The notes under the pieces are model-generated. The model did not search any database, had not been told where the DNA came from, and saw nothing but the letters and a program-made list of their open reading frames with translations. DNA of 20,846 nucleotides, from assembly GCA_028692205.1 (NCBI GenBank), contig JAQUXV010000011.1, positions 1 to 20,846 on the forward strand, written 5' to 3'. Positions 1 to 8,600 of this stretch are shown piece after piece. Every line of letters begins with the position of its first letter. Position 1 is the stretch's first letter. Position numbers and translations under genes: made by a program. Origin of the DNA: Eubacteriales bacterium (GTDB lineage Bacteria; Bacillota_A; Clostridia; Christensenellales; Aristaeellaceae).

Positions 1-2198
1 TAAACCTGAGCAGCCAAAACAATTACCGGCAGGCGCTGGAGGAGCTGAAAATCGATCCGCTCTCCATCCTCGCCGAAGAACCGGAACCCGCGCTGGGCAA
101 CGGCGGGCTTGGCCGTTTGGCCGCCTGTTTTCTGGATAGCCTCGCCAGCCTGAACATTCCTTCGATGGGCTGCACTATCCGCTATGAGTACGGCCTTTTC
201 CGCCAGAAAATTGTGGACGGTCAGCAGGTGGAACTGCCGGACACCTGGCTGCAAAACGGAAACGTGTGGGAAATCGTATCCGCCGAGGATATCTGTCAGG
301 TGCAGTTCGGCGGCAACGTAATGGAATCGGAAGAAAACGGCCGTCACGTATTTACGCTGGAAAACGCCTACACCATCGACGCCGTTCCCTACGACATGCC
401 TGTCGTGGGCTACGATACCGACTGCGTAAACACCCTGCGCACGTGGAGCGCGCGCAGTTGCGAGGTTTTCGACCTCAAAACCTTCGGCCGCGGCGAATAT
501 AACAAGGCCATGGACGAAATGAAGATGGCCGAAGTGATCAACAAGGTGCTCTACCCGGAAGACAGCCATTGGGAGGGGAAACTGCTTCGCATGAAGCAGC
601 ACTATTTCTTCACTTCCGCAACGCTGCAGTACGCCCTGAAAGATTTCAAGCGGCAGTACGGCAACAATTTCGACCTTCTGCCGGATAAAGTGGTCTTCCA
701 TATCAACGATACGCATCCCGGCCTCGCGATTCCGGAACTGATGCGCCTGCTGATCGACCAGGAACAGCTGGATTGGGAGGACGCCGAGCGCATTACCCGC
801 CATTGCATGGCTTATACCAACCACACCGTAATGCAGGAAGCGCTGGAGCATTGGCCGCAGGATATGATGAAGCAAACGCTGCCGCGCATCTTCATGATTC
901 TAGAGGAGATGAACCGCCGCCTTTGCGAAAGGCTGTTCAAGTTCTTCCCCGGTCAGTGGGATCGTATCGGCCATATGGCGGTGCTGGCCTACGGGCAGGT
1001 ACACATGGCCAACTTATGTGTGGCTTTCGCTTTCAGCGTCAACGGCGTTAGCCAGCTGCACGGCAAAATTTTAACCGAGGGGCTGTTCCACGATTATTAT
1101 CAGGTGGAGCCGGATAAATTCAGCGCGATTACCAACGGCATTACGCATCGCCGGTGGCTGCTTTCCGCCAACCCTTCCATGCGCGACCTGATTGCCGAGT
1201 CCATCGGCACAGGCTTCTACCGCAACGCTTTGGAGCTGGAAAAGCTGCTGCCTTTTGCCGACGACGCCGCTTTCCGCGACAAGTTCGATCAGGTGAAGCA
1301 CTACAACAAAGAACGCCTTTCCGAGCTGCTGCGCAAGCGGCAGGGCGTTACGCTGGACCCTTCCTTTGTGTTTGATGTCCAGGCCAAACGGCTGCACGAG
1401 TACAAGCGCCAATTGCTGAACGCGCTGCACATTCAGGTGCTTTACAACCGGATTGTGGAGGACGCCAATTACGACGCGCCGCCCCGGCTGTTCCTTTTCG
1501 GCGCGAAGGCCGCGCCGGGCTACTACCGCGCCAAACTGATTATCCGCTATATCAACGCCCTCGCCGAGCTGATAGACCAGCACCCCCGCGCGCGCAAATT
1601 CCTGAAAGTGGTTTACATTGAAAACTACGACGTTTCCACCGCCGAGTTTTTGATGCCCGCCGCGGAGATCAGCCAGCAGCTTTCCACCGCCGGCAAGGAA
1701 GCCAGCGGCACCGGCAACATGAAGTTTATGATGAACGGCGCGCTGACGCTTGGCACGATGGACGGCGCCAACGTGGAAATTTACGACCTTGTCGGGCCGG
1801 ATAACATTTACATCTTCGGCATGCGTGCCGATACGGTGGAAGGGATGTACCGGGAGGGCGCGTATAACCCCATGAGCATTTTTGAAACCAACGCGGAAAT
1901 CCGCCGGGCGCTGAGCCAATGGCTGGACGGCACGCTGTTCCCCAACGAGCCGATGGCCTTGCAGGATCTGTACCACATGCTGCTGATGGGCGATTACGGC
2001 GGAATGCCGGATGCCTACTTCGTGCTGAAGGATTTTGGCAGTTACTCCATGGCGAATCGCCGGATGCTGACCGATTATCAAAACCGCGCGCTGTGGCTTA
2101 AAAAAGCCATCGTCAACGTGGCAAAGTCCGGTTACTTCGCCTCCGACCGCGCCATCAGCGAATACAACGACAAAATCTGGCACATCCAACCGATTTAA
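1..2198 (+). CDS. glgP: Glycogen/starch phosphorylase, 5'-truncated by window edge
   Basis: This is a PLP-dependent alpha-glucan phosphorylase (GT35), which releases glucose-1-phosphate from glycogen in the cytoplasm. The reading frame is open from the left edge (first full codon at 3), so the gene begins outside the window. Roughly 80 N-terminal residues are missing, judged from the usual length of about 800 (732 codons are visible). The N-terminal motif EPALGNGGLGRLAACFLDS is at about 84-140. The PLP-site motif EASGTGNMKF is present, with its lysine codon at 1722-1724, followed by NGALTLGTMDGANVEI. The C-terminus SGYFASDRAISEYNDKIW is also typical. No frameshift or lost motif is seen. It is the only plus-strand gene on the left side; other glg genes, if present, would lie to the left. 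A strong hairpin follows 34 bases after the stop. Confidence 0.97.
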   Translation, partial: NLSSQNNYRQALEELKIDPLSILAEEPEPALGNGGLGRLAACFLDSLASLNIPSMGCTIRYEYGLFRQKIVDGQQVELPDTWLQNGNVWEIVSAEDICQVQFGGNVMESEENGRHVFTLENAYTIDAVPYDMPVVGYDTDCVNTLRTWSARSCEVFDLKTFGRGEYNKAMDEMKMAEVINKVLYPEDSHWEGKLLRMKQHYFFTSATLQYALKDFKRQYGNNFDLLPDKVVFHINDTHPGLAIPELMRLLIDQEQLDWEDAERITRHCMAYTNHTVMQEALEHWPQDMMKQTLPRIFMILEEMNRRLCERLFKFFPGQWDRIGHMAVLAYGQVHMANLCVAFAFSVNGVSQLHGKILTEGLFHDYYQVEPDKFSAITNGITHRRWLLSANPSMRDLIAESIGTGFYRNALELEKLLPFADDAAFRDKFDQVKHYNKERLSELLRKRQGVTLDPSFVFDVQAKRLHEYKRQLLNALHIQVLYNRIVEDANYDAPPRLFLFGAKAAPGYYRAKLIIRYINALAELIDQHPRARKFLKVVYIENYDVSTAEFLMPAAEISQQLSTAGKEASGTGNMKFMMNGALTLGTMDGANVEIYDLVGPDNIYIFGMRADTVEGMYREGAYNPMSIFETNAEIRRALSQWLDGTLFPNEPMALQDLYHMLLMGDYGGMPDAYFVLKDFGSYSMANRRMLTDYQNRALWLKKAIVNVAKSGYFASDRAISEYNDKIWHIQPI

Positions 2199-2231
2199 CA
2201 GGCATTCCTCAAGAACCCTTTGTTTTTAACA

Positions 2232-2273
2232 AACAACCCCGACGCAGATACTGAAATCTGCGTCGGGGTTGTT
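2232..2273 (+). terminator. Strong hairpin terminator between convergent genes
   Basis: An 18-bp perfect stem (2232-2249 with 2256-2273) closes a 6-base loop. It lies between glgP (plus) and the mbfA-like gene (minus), which converge here. The plus-strand side continues as ATATATTCATA, a weak U-rich tail. The minus side has no T run. It most likely ends glgP transcription and may also block read-through from the minus gene. Confidence 0.85.
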
Positions 2274-2386
2274 ATATATTCATATCTTTATAGCGTTAGA
2301 CCGGTAAACTTCCAAGATCCCACAGCCCCTGTGAGGCGGAAATCCATACGGCAGCTCGAATGAGATTTCTTCCTCCTTTTCCTCGC

Positions 2387-3286
2387 TTAGATGTCCACGC
2401 CGAGCAGCGCTTTGGCAAGCAGCCCGATCAGGAAAGCGATCACCGTAACGCCCATGCTGATGGAGACCATCTCGATAAAGCGGCGTTTGAAAGGCACGCC
2501 CTTCGCGACGCTGACGTAATAGTTGAAGCCCAAAATCACCAGCACCACAACCATTATCATCGCGATCAGCGCGACCATCCAAAGGTTGTCCGGCAAAAGC
2601 AGGTAGGGCAGCACCAGCAGCGCGACCGTGATCAGGTAGGCGATTCCGGTGTAGATGCTGGATTTCATGGCGTTCTCGTTGCCGTCCGCCCGTTCGGCCA
2701 GGTAGTTGCTGGCGGCCATGGAGAGCGTGGCGCTGATGCCGGTGATGATGCCGCTTAACGCCACCACCCGCGTGTTTTGCAGCGCAAAGGATAGGCCCGC
2801 GATGGTGCCGGTAAGCTCCACCAGCGCGTCGTTCAGGCCCAGCACCATTGACCCCACATACTGCAGGCGCTCCTCATCCAGCATGTTGATGAGCCCCTTC
2901 TCGTGGCGCATCTCGTCCGCCTGCACCCCGGCGGCATCCGGGATCTCCGCCTTCAGCTTCTCATACCCGGCGACCGCTTCGGTCTCGTCCCGTGAAATTC
3001 GTTTCAGCACGAAGGTAAAGCCCAAAATCCGCGTTAGCAGCTTAAGCCGGAGTAATTTCAGCCGGTTCGGCTTTACCTCCTGCCCGCTGATGCTTTGCCA
3101 GTAGGCGGCGTGGACCTTTTCGTCCGAACCCATGCGCATTAACAGTTCTTTGTTTTCCGGGTTCTTTTCATGTTTAGCCATAAATGCATAAATTAAAGCG
3201 CCGGTTTCCTCGTCACATTGGCTTTGAAGCACCGCCTGCTGCGCCGCCGCGCTGAGGCTGTGAAAATTAACGGTCTGTTTTTCCAT
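2387..3286 (-). CDS. mbfA: Ferritin-like domain fused to VIT1/CCC1 iron/manganese transporter
   Basis: The 299-aa product has two parts. Residues about 10-140 form a rubrerythrin/ferritin-like four-helix domain with carboxylate/histidine motifs: E26-E27, E56-K-V-H59 and D124-E125-M-R-H128. Residues about 143-298 form a VIT1/CCC1 membrane domain with five hydrophobic segments (about 143-170, 174-197, 210-231, 235-258, 270-296) and the family signature GLNDALVELTGTIAGLSFAL. In characterised relatives (membrane-bound ferritin MbfA) the soluble domain senses or oxidises iron and the membrane part exports Fe2+ or Mn2+; that role is inferred here. The start is ATG with an AAGGAGG ribosome site at 3294-3300. 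It lies 60 bases downstream of the trmH-type gene on the same strand and may be co-transcribed. The gene symbol is by architecture only. Confidence 0.85.
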   Translation of the reverse strand: MEKQTVNFHSLSAAAQQAVLQSQCDEETGALIYAFMAKHEKNPENKELLMRMGSDEKVHAAYWQSISGQEVKPNRLKLLRLKLLTRILGFTFVLKRISRDETEAVAGYEKLKAEIPDAAGVQADEMRHEKGLINMLDEERLQYVGSMVLGLNDALVELTGTIAGLSFALQNTRVVALSGIITGISATLSMAASNYLAERADGNENAMKSSIYTGIAYLITVALLVLPYLLLPDNLWMVALIAMIMVVVLVILGFNYYVSVAKGVPFKRRFIEMVSISMGVTVIAFLIGLLAKALLGVDI

Positions 3287-3346
3287 AATCGGGCCTCCTT
3301 CGCTATGGTAACGGATTCTCGTTTCCCATCCGCTTTTCCTCCATGG

Positions 3347-4123
3347 TCAACCCCGCTGAACAATCTCGTACATCATTACGGCGGCGGCGACCGCCGCGTT
3401 CAGCGATTCCGCGCCGCCCCGCATGGGCAGGCGGAAACGGTGGCTCGCAGCCTGCGCGGTCTCCGGCGTGATGCCCGCGCCTTCGTTGCCGACGATCAGG
3501 CATACCTTGTCCGGCAGCGGTTTACGGGCGTAAAAATCTTCGCCGTCCAATACGGCGGCAATGACCGCGTATCCTTTTTGAATCAGCGTCTCGGCTGCCT
3601 CCGGCGCGCTTTGCGCTTCCACAACCGGCACACGGAAAACGCTGCCCATCGTGGCCCGAAGCGCCTTGGGCGAAAACGGGTCGGCACAGCCGGGGGTGAG
3701 CACGCAGCCTGCAAAGCCCGCAGCGTCCGCCGTGCGGAGCACCGTGCCCACGTTGCCGGGGTCCTGTACGTTTTCCAGCAAAATGATCCTGTTGCCAAGG
3801 CTCTCAAGCGCTGTAGGCAGCGGCTTTCGCACCACCGCGGCGATTCCCTGCGGGGTTTTCACCTGCGATATCGCCGCAAGCACCTGTTCCGGCACCGAAA
3901 ACTGCTTCTCCGTTGAAACCGCATCGAGGATAGCTACGTACTTCTCCGCCTGTTTCTCGTCCACATAGACCGCTTGGATGCTCTCCGGCGCGTTTTGCAC
4001 CGCTTCGGCGACCATATGTTCCCCATCGCAAAGAAACAGCCCGCTCTCGTCCCGCCCGCGCTTGGTTTGCAGGGCTTTGGCCGCCAATACGGCGGGATTG
4101 CGAAGGCTGGTAATCTGCTGCAT
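3347..4123 (-). CDS. TrmH/SpoU-family RNA 2'-O-ribose methyltransferase
   Basis: The 258-aa SPOUT methyltransferase transfers a methyl group from S-adenosylmethionine to the 2'-hydroxyl of a ribose in rRNA or tRNA. The N-terminal substrate-binding domain is recognisable around FLCDGEHMVAEAV (30-42). The three SpoU motifs are all present: NVQDPGNVGTVLRTADAAGF (118-137), LIVGNEGAGIT (209-219) and LPMRGGAESLNAAVAAAVMMYE (232-252); these form the knotted cofactor site. I chose the ATG at 4123 rather than an upstream in-frame ATG at 4189, because GAAAGGAAA precedes it at proper distance and the protein then starts MQQITSLRNP, typical of the family. The exact target nucleotide cannot be told from sequence. 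The next gene upstream (argS) is 218 bases away, with hairpins between, so this gene probably has its own promoter. Confidence 0.93.
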   Translation of the reverse strand: MQQITSLRNPAVLAAKALQTKRGRDESGLFLCDGEHMVAEAVQNAPESIQAVYVDEKQAEKYVAILDAVSTEKQFSVPEQVLAAISQVKTPQGIAAVVRKPLPTALESLGNRIILLENVQDPGNVGTVLRTADAAGFAGCVLTPGCADPFSPKALRATMGSVFRVPVVEAQSAPEAAETLIQKGYAVIAAVLDGEDFYARKPLPDKVCLIVGNEGAGITPETAQAASHRFRLPMRGGAESLNAAVAAAVMMYEIVQRG

Positions 4124-4280
4124 GGAGTTTCCTTTCGTGCAAACCGTTTTTTTGAAAGCGAATCCGACAGGCTCGCCATTCTTTTCCAAAGGTACGTTAT
4201 CGCTATGCGTGTTCCCGCGTGTGGAATCAAGTAATCATTGCCTGTTCCCTGGCCGCGCGGATGCGCGGGCAAAGACGGGT

Positions 4281-4324
4281 CAAGGGCGCAAGCCCTTGTC
4301 GGGGTGCAGGGGTGAAACCCCTGC
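4281..4324. repeat. Pair of small GC hairpins between argS and the trmH-type gene
   Basis: There are two adjacent inverted repeats: CAAGGGC-GCAA-GCCCTTG (4281-4298) and GCAGGGGT-GAA-ACCCCTGC (4306-4324). They lie just downstream of argS, within the 218-base gap before the trmH-type gene. Neither is followed by a T run, so they are not standard intrinsic terminators. They look like a dispersed palindromic intergenic element, though only one copy is seen here. Confidence 0.6.
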
Positions 4325-4341
4325 CGTCCTCCCCATCCCCG

Positions 4342-6087
4342 TTACATGCGCTCCGGGGCTTCCATGCCGATTAAGTACATGCCGGTGCGCAGCACATCCC
4401 GCGCGGCGCGGGTGAGGCGCAGGCGCGCTTCGCGCACGCCTTCGGCATCGTCCAGAATGCGGTTTTCATAATAGAACTTGTTAAAGGCTTTGGCAATTTC
4501 GGTTACGGCGCGGGTGACCATGCTGGGCTCGTACTTGTCCGCCGCGTCCAGAATCGCCTCGGGGAAGCGGCTTAACAGGCGCAAAAGCTCCTGCGAATAA
4601 TCGTCCGAAAGGGCGGCGTAATCCGGCTCGGCCGCCGGCTGGCTCTGCTCCGCTGCCTTGCGCAGCACCGAGCAGCAGCGCGCGTGGGTGTACTGCACAT
4701 AGGGCCCGGTTTCGCCGTCGAAGTTCAGCGCCCGATCCCACCAGAAATCGATATCCTTGATGCGGTTGTTTTGCAGGTCGGCGTAGATCACCGCGCCGAT
4801 TCCCACCTGCCGCGCAACGTCCAGCTTGTTTTCCAGTCCCGGGCTTTTCTCCTCGATAATGGCGAGAGCCTTTTCCTGCGCGCGGGTCAAAAGCTCGTCC
4901 AGGTAGACCACGTAGCCCTTGCGGGTGGACAGCGTTTGCCCCTCGTAGGAGATCATGCCGAAGGAAACGTGCACGAGATCCTTCGCCCATGGATATCCCA
5001 TCTTTTCCACCACCTTAAACCACTGGCGGAAATGCAAATCCTGCTGGTAGGCGACCACATAAAGGCATTTGTCGAAGTGATAGGTATCCGCACGGTAGAG
5101 GGCGGCGGCGATATCCCGCGTGGCGTACAGAGTCGCCCCATCCTTTTTTAAAATCAGGCAGGGCGGCATATCATCTTCGGAAAGATCGACAATGCTCGCG
5201 CCGTCGCTGATGGTAAGCAGGTTTTTTTGCTTCAGCTCGTCGATAACGCGATCCATCTTATCGTTGTAGAACGATTCGCCCGCGTAGCTGTCGAACGTGA
5301 CGCCCAGCATATCGTACACACGGGCGCAATCCTTGAGGGTGACCTCCTTAAACCAGTTAAAGAGCGCCATGGCCTCGGCGTCGCCGTCCTCAATGGCCTT
5401 GAAATAGGCGCGGCCCTCATCCTCCAGCGTGTGGCCGCCAGTGGCTTGAAGCTCCTTTTCGGCCTCCTCGTGAAAGCGTACGTAGAGTTTGGTCAGCGCT
5501 TCCACGCCGCCCTTTTCCACCTCGTCGCGGTTACCCCAGCGCTTGTAGGCGCTGATCAGCTTGCCGAACTGCGTGCCCCAGTCGCCCAGATGGTTGATGC
5601 CGACGGTATTGTAGCCCAAAAAGTCGTAGATGCGCTTCAGGCTGTGGCCGAGCATGGTGGTGCTTAAATGGCCGATATGAAAGCGCTTTGCGATGTTGAT
5701 GGAGGAATAGTCGATGCAGACGGTTTTACCCTCGCCCATCGCGGACGCGCCGAAGCGCCCGTCCGCCGCGAGAACCTTCTCCACCGTCTGGGCGGCGAAA
5801 TTGTCGCGCTTGAAGAAAAAGTTCAGGTAGCCGCCGATGGTTTTGGCCTCGCACACATCCGGCGCGTCAATCGCCCCGGCCAGCGCCTGCGCGATCTGCG
5901 GGGGGCCCTTGTGCAGCGCGCGGCTGAGCTTGAAGCAGGGGAAAGCGTAATCCCCCATGCTTTTCTCCGGCGGCACTTCCAGAAAGCCCGCAATCTCGTC
6001 CTGCCCCGGCAGGCCTTCCGCCCCCGTAAAGCTCTTTTCGATTGCAGCGGCGATCAGCTTCGCAATCGTCATTCTCATATCATCCAT
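4342..6087 (-). CDS. argS: Arginyl-tRNA synthetase
   Basis: The 581-aa class I aminoacyl-tRNA synthetase charges tRNA-Arg in the cytoplasm. Its length is normal for the family. The N-terminal additional domain covers about residues 1-115, including the typical MGDYAFPCFKLSRAL stretch. The HIGH signature is exact (FHIGH, 136-140) within IDYSSINIAKRFHIGHLSTT. The KMSKS loop is the usual arginyl variant STRKG (387-391). The DALR anticodon-binding domain begins near YVQYTHARCCSVLRKA at about 465 and runs to the C-terminus. The start is ATG with GGGAGGAAA placed 4-5 bases upstream. The gene sits 30 bases after the MATE pump stop on the same strand, so the two are probably co-transcribed. Confidence 0.98.
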   Translation of the reverse strand: MDDMRMTIAKLIAAAIEKSFTGAEGLPGQDEIAGFLEVPPEKSMGDYAFPCFKLSRALHKGPPQIAQALAGAIDAPDVCEAKTIGGYLNFFFKRDNFAAQTVEKVLAADGRFGASAMGEGKTVCIDYSSINIAKRFHIGHLSTTMLGHSLKRIYDFLGYNTVGINHLGDWGTQFGKLISAYKRWGNRDEVEKGGVEALTKLYVRFHEEAEKELQATGGHTLEDEGRAYFKAIEDGDAEAMALFNWFKEVTLKDCARVYDMLGVTFDSYAGESFYNDKMDRVIDELKQKNLLTISDGASIVDLSEDDMPPCLILKKDGATLYATRDIAAALYRADTYHFDKCLYVVAYQQDLHFRQWFKVVEKMGYPWAKDLVHVSFGMISYEGQTLSTRKGYVVYLDELLTRAQEKALAIIEEKSPGLENKLDVARQVGIGAVIYADLQNNRIKDIDFWWDRALNFDGETGPYVQYTHARCCSVLRKAAEQSQPAAEPDYAALSDDYSQELLRLLSRFPEAILDAADKYEPSMVTRAVTEIAKAFNKFYYENRILDDAEGVREARLRLTRAARDVLRTGMYLIGMEAPERM

Positions 6088-6117
6088 GGCGTTTCCTCCC
6101 GTTGTTTGCGTATCGTT

Positions 6118-7536
6118 CTATTCCAGTTTCGCGCCCGGCTCAAAATAGGCTTCCGCCCGCCTTCGCCAGCGGCCCCATCGGTACAGGGCCGAGGTGAGCA
6201 GGCAGCCGCTCACCCAAGCGATCAGCAGGCTCCAGTAAATGCTGGACGGGTTTCCGTTCGGCCACTCCGCTGACCGCGTTATCGCGGCGAACAGATAGGC
6301 GAGCGGCAGCCGGATGATGATGGTCACGATAATGCTGATCCACATGGGCAGCACCGTCTCGTTCATGCCGCGCATGATGCCGCTCAGCGTCTGCGTGATG
6401 CCGAAGGCGATATACCCCACGGCGAGAATGCGCATCATACGCGCGCCCAGCGAGATGATCATCTCCGTCTGGGTGAACACGCCCACCAGCTGACGGCCGA
6501 AAAGCAGTATCGAAATCGTAAGCGCGGTAGAGCACACCAGCGCAAGCTTCACCGCGTCCACCGCGCCGCGTTTTACGCGGTCCAGCCGCTTCGCGCCGAG
6601 GTTTTGCCCCGTGAAGGTGGTGGCCGCGATGCCGAAGGTGAAGTTCGGCATCATGGCGAAGCCGTCCACGCGCATTACAGCGGTGTAGGTGGTTACCACC
6701 ACCGGCCCCAGCGAGTTCATCAACGATTGCACGATAACCGCCTGCAGCGAGAAAATCGCCTGCGTGAAGCCCGCGGGCATGCCCAGCCTGAGGGCGCGAA
6801 TGGCGATGGGCTTGTCCAGCTTCAAAGTTTTGAAGCTCACATCCAGCACATCTTTCATGCGGGTAAGGCGCAGATAGCAGAACACCGCGGAAACCGACTG
6901 CGCAATCACGGTCGCCAGCGCCACGCCGTCGGTGGTCATGTTGAAGCGGGTAATGAACAGGATATCCAGCCCGATGTTCAGGCCGGTGGCGATCAACAGA
7001 TAAATCAGCGGAGATACGCTGTCCCCCAGCCCGCGAAGAATGCCGCTTAGAATGTTGTAATACGCGCACCCGGTGATGCCCGCAAACAGAATCACCAGAT
7101 AAGCTGACGCCATATCCAGCATTTCTTCTGGCGTATCCAGCAGCAGCAGCAGCGGCCGCGAAATCGTTACGCCAAGAACGGTGGTAATCACCCCCGCCCA
7201 GAACGTCGCCACGATAATCGTGCCCACCGAGCGGGAAAGCTGCAGCCGATCCTTGGCCCCGAAATACTGCGCCACCACAATGCCCGCGCCCGTCGCCACG
7301 CCCATAAACAGCGCCAGCAGCAGGTTCATGATCGAGTTGGTTAATCCCACCGCGCCCAGCGCGTTATCGCCGATATAATTGCCCACCACAATCGCGTCCA
7401 CGGTGTTGTACAGCTGCTGGGCGAAATTGCCGATCAGCAGCGGCACCGAAAACACGATCAGCTCCGTCATGGGCTTGCCGACGGTCATATCCCGCGGCGC
7501 AAACAGGCGCTTGATGCCTGCGGTTATTTGATGCAT
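6118..7536 (-). CDS. MATE family multidrug/cation efflux transporter
   Basis: The 472-aa integral membrane protein has about twelve hydrophobic segments in two homologous halves. Family hallmarks include MTELIVFSVPLLIGNFAQQL near residues 22-41, LYNTVDAIVVGNYIGDNALGAVG and ILRGLGDSVSPL in the first half, and TFTGQNLGAKR and LSGIMRGMNETVLPMW in the second. Members export drugs or metabolites using a Na+ or H+ gradient; the substrate here is unknown. I start at the ATG at 7536 (MHQITAGIKRLF), which has GAGGT 5-6 bases upstream, instead of an in-frame codon at 7593, which would lie inside the likely promoter. It precedes argS by 30 bases. A link to arginine or translation is not implied; the pairing may be positional only. 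Confidence 0.93.
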   Translation of the reverse strand: MHQITAGIKRLFAPRDMTVGKPMTELIVFSVPLLIGNFAQQLYNTVDAIVVGNYIGDNALGAVGLTNSIMNLLLALFMGVATGAGIVVAQYFGAKDRLQLSRSVGTIIVATFWAGVITTVLGVTISRPLLLLLDTPEEMLDMASAYLVILFAGITGCAYYNILSGILRGLGDSVSPLIYLLIATGLNIGLDILFITRFNMTTDGVALATVIAQSVSAVFCYLRLTRMKDVLDVSFKTLKLDKPIAIRALRLGMPAGFTQAIFSLQAVIVQSLMNSLGPVVVTTYTAVMRVDGFAMMPNFTFGIAATTFTGQNLGAKRLDRVKRGAVDAVKLALVCSTALTISILLFGRQLVGVFTQTEMIISLGARMMRILAVGYIAFGITQTLSGIMRGMNETVLPMWISIIVTIIIRLPLAYLFAAITRSAEWPNGNPSSIYWSLLIAWVSGCLLTSALYRWGRWRRRAEAYFEPGAKLE

Positions 7537-7564
7537 GGATACCTCATATTTTCTGCTATATCTT

Positions 7565-7593
7565 ATGTTAAAGCGGCACACCCGGAAAAACAA
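7565..7593 (-). promoter_or_regulatory. Likely sigma-A promoter for the MATE-argS unit
   Basis: On the minus strand, TTGTTT (7588-7593) is separated by 17 bases from TAACAT (7565-7570). Transcription would start near 7558, giving a leader of about 20 bases that contains the GAGGT ribosome site of the MATE gene. Matches to consensus are moderate. Confidence 0.45.
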
Positions 7594-7639
7594 TGGGGCG
7601 GCGTTTTTGGCCGAAACGGTACGTCGCCTCGCCTATCCC

Positions 7640-7660
7640 GCGCTATCAACAGGATAGCGC
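7640..7660. other. Inverted repeat in pyrH-MATE gap
   Basis: The perfect 8-bp stem GCGCTATC/GATAGCGC has a 5-base loop. It lies in the 239-base gap between pyrH and the MATE gene. No T run follows in either direction, so a terminator role is unproven. Confidence 0.5.
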
Positions 7661-7733
7661 AAAGGACGGACGCGGGGAGGGCCTGCACCGCCCTGCCGGG
7701 CCGATCAAACGCACCCCTCTGCCGGATCATTGC

Positions 7734-7756
7734 GCTGCGCAGGCATGCGGCGCAGC
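7734..7756 (-). terminator. Possible pyrH terminator hairpin
   Basis: The 7-bp GC stem GCTGCGC/GCGCAGC has a 9-base loop and begins about 20 bases after the pyrH stop codon. It lacks a T tract, so the call rests on position and stem strength only. Confidence 0.35.
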
Positions 7757-7775
7757 CTTAACAACTAAAACGGCT

Positions 7776-8489
7776 TCAGGGATGCAGCACCGTGCCCATG
7801 GGATCCCCGGCCAGTACCTTAAGCATGTTCTCCGCGGGATCCAGCGCGAAAACGCGCACCAGTGGGAAACGGTTGTCCCGCAGCAGCACGAACGCGCCCG
7901 CGTCCATGGCCTGTAGGTTCCGGGCCGCGCATTCGTCGTACGTCATATCCCGGATCATCTGCGCGGAAGCATCGGTTTTCGGGTCGGCGGTGTAAACGCC
8001 GTCCACGTTTTTCGCCATGAGTATTACGTCGCATTCCAGTTCCAGCGCGCGGAGCGCGACCGCCGTATCGGTGGAAAAGAAAGGGTTGCCCGTGCCGCAG
8101 GCCAGCAGCACGATTTCGCCTGCCGAAAGCAGCTCCTTCGCCTTCGCCGTCTGGTACGGAGTGGCAAAGCGCTGCATCTCCACGGCGCTCATCACGGTTG
8201 CCTTCGCGCCGAGCCGCGTAAGCGTATCGGCCATGTACAGGCAGTTTTGCAAGGTGGCGAGCATGCCCATCTGGTCGGCCGCCACGGCCCCCATCTTGGT
8301 GGCCTCGCCGCGCCGCCCGCGCCATACGTTGCCCCCGCCGATCACCACAGCCAGCTCCACGCCGGTTTCCCGAACGGCGATCAGGGTTCGCGCGGCGTTT
8401 TCAAATGCCCGGTGGCAAAAAAGCTTTCCGTCTTCGCCCAATACCTCGCCGCTCAGTTTCAAAATGACGCGCTTTTTGCTTTCCGTCAT
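7776..8489 (-). CDS. pyrH: UMP kinase (bacterial hexameric type)
   Basis: The 237-aa amino-acid-kinase-fold enzyme phosphorylates UMP to UDP with ATP in pyrimidine synthesis. Seen motifs are KLSGEVL (11-17), VIGGGNVWRG (49-58), ADQMGMLAT (71-79), ACGTGNPFFSTDTAVALRA (130-148), AKNVDGVYTADPK (159-171) and the C-terminal MDAGAFVLLRDNRFPL. All match bacterial UMP kinases. I start at the ATG at 8489 because AAGGTG lies 7 bases upstream; a TTG at 8495 would be only two bases from that site. In most bacteria pyrH lies with rpsB, tsf and frr. Here none of these is adjacent: the gene has its own promoter, a MATE pump downstream and a gene-free gap upstream. A second diverged copy cannot be excluded. 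Confidence 0.93.
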   Translation of the reverse strand: MTESKKRVILKLSGEVLGEDGKLFCHRAFENAARTLIAVRETGVELAVVIGGGNVWRGRRGEATKMGAVAADQMGMLATLQNCLYMADTLTRLGAKATVMSAVEMQRFATPYQTAKAKELLSAGEIVLLACGTGNPFFSTDTAVALRALELECDVILMAKNVDGVYTADPKTDASAQMIRDMTYDECAARNLQAMDAGAFVLLRDNRFPLVRVFALDPAENMLKVLAGDPMGTVLHP

Positions 8490-8522
8490 TACCAATCACC
8501 TTACTCTTTCATTGTCACAGGC

Positions 8523-8552
8523 ATTATACACGACAAAACTCGCGTATGTAAA
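8523..8552 (-). promoter_or_regulatory. pyrH promoter
   Basis: On the minus strand, TTTACA (8547-8552) stands 18 bases from a perfect TATAAT (8523-8528). The expected start is near 8516, about 27 bases before the chosen pyrH ATG. This supports separate transcription of pyrH. Confidence 0.7.
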
Positions 8553-8568
8553 GCCGCGCGGGGCAGGA

Positions 8569-8600
8569 AATACGGCCGCGACAGGTTTCGCGGCCGTATT
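8569..8600. other. 13-bp perfect inverted repeat upstream of pyrH
   Basis: Arms AATACGGCCGCGA (8569-8581) and TCGCGGCCGTATT (8588-8600) flank a 6-base loop. It sits just upstream of the pyrH -35 box and about 320 bases downstream of the tetR stop. It has no T run. It could stop transcription from the ABC/tetR operon before the pyrH promoter, or be a regulator site. Confidence 0.6.

Noticed and set aside
1071..2189. 372-aa open frame on minus
   Set aside because: It is antisense to the well-conserved glycogen phosphorylase; GC-rich codon usage leaves the opposite strand open.
3287..3346. Promoter with TTGACC upstream of the mbfA-like gene
   Set aside because: TTGACC is present on minus, but no -10 stands at 16-18 bases; co-transcription from the trmH-type gene is as likely.
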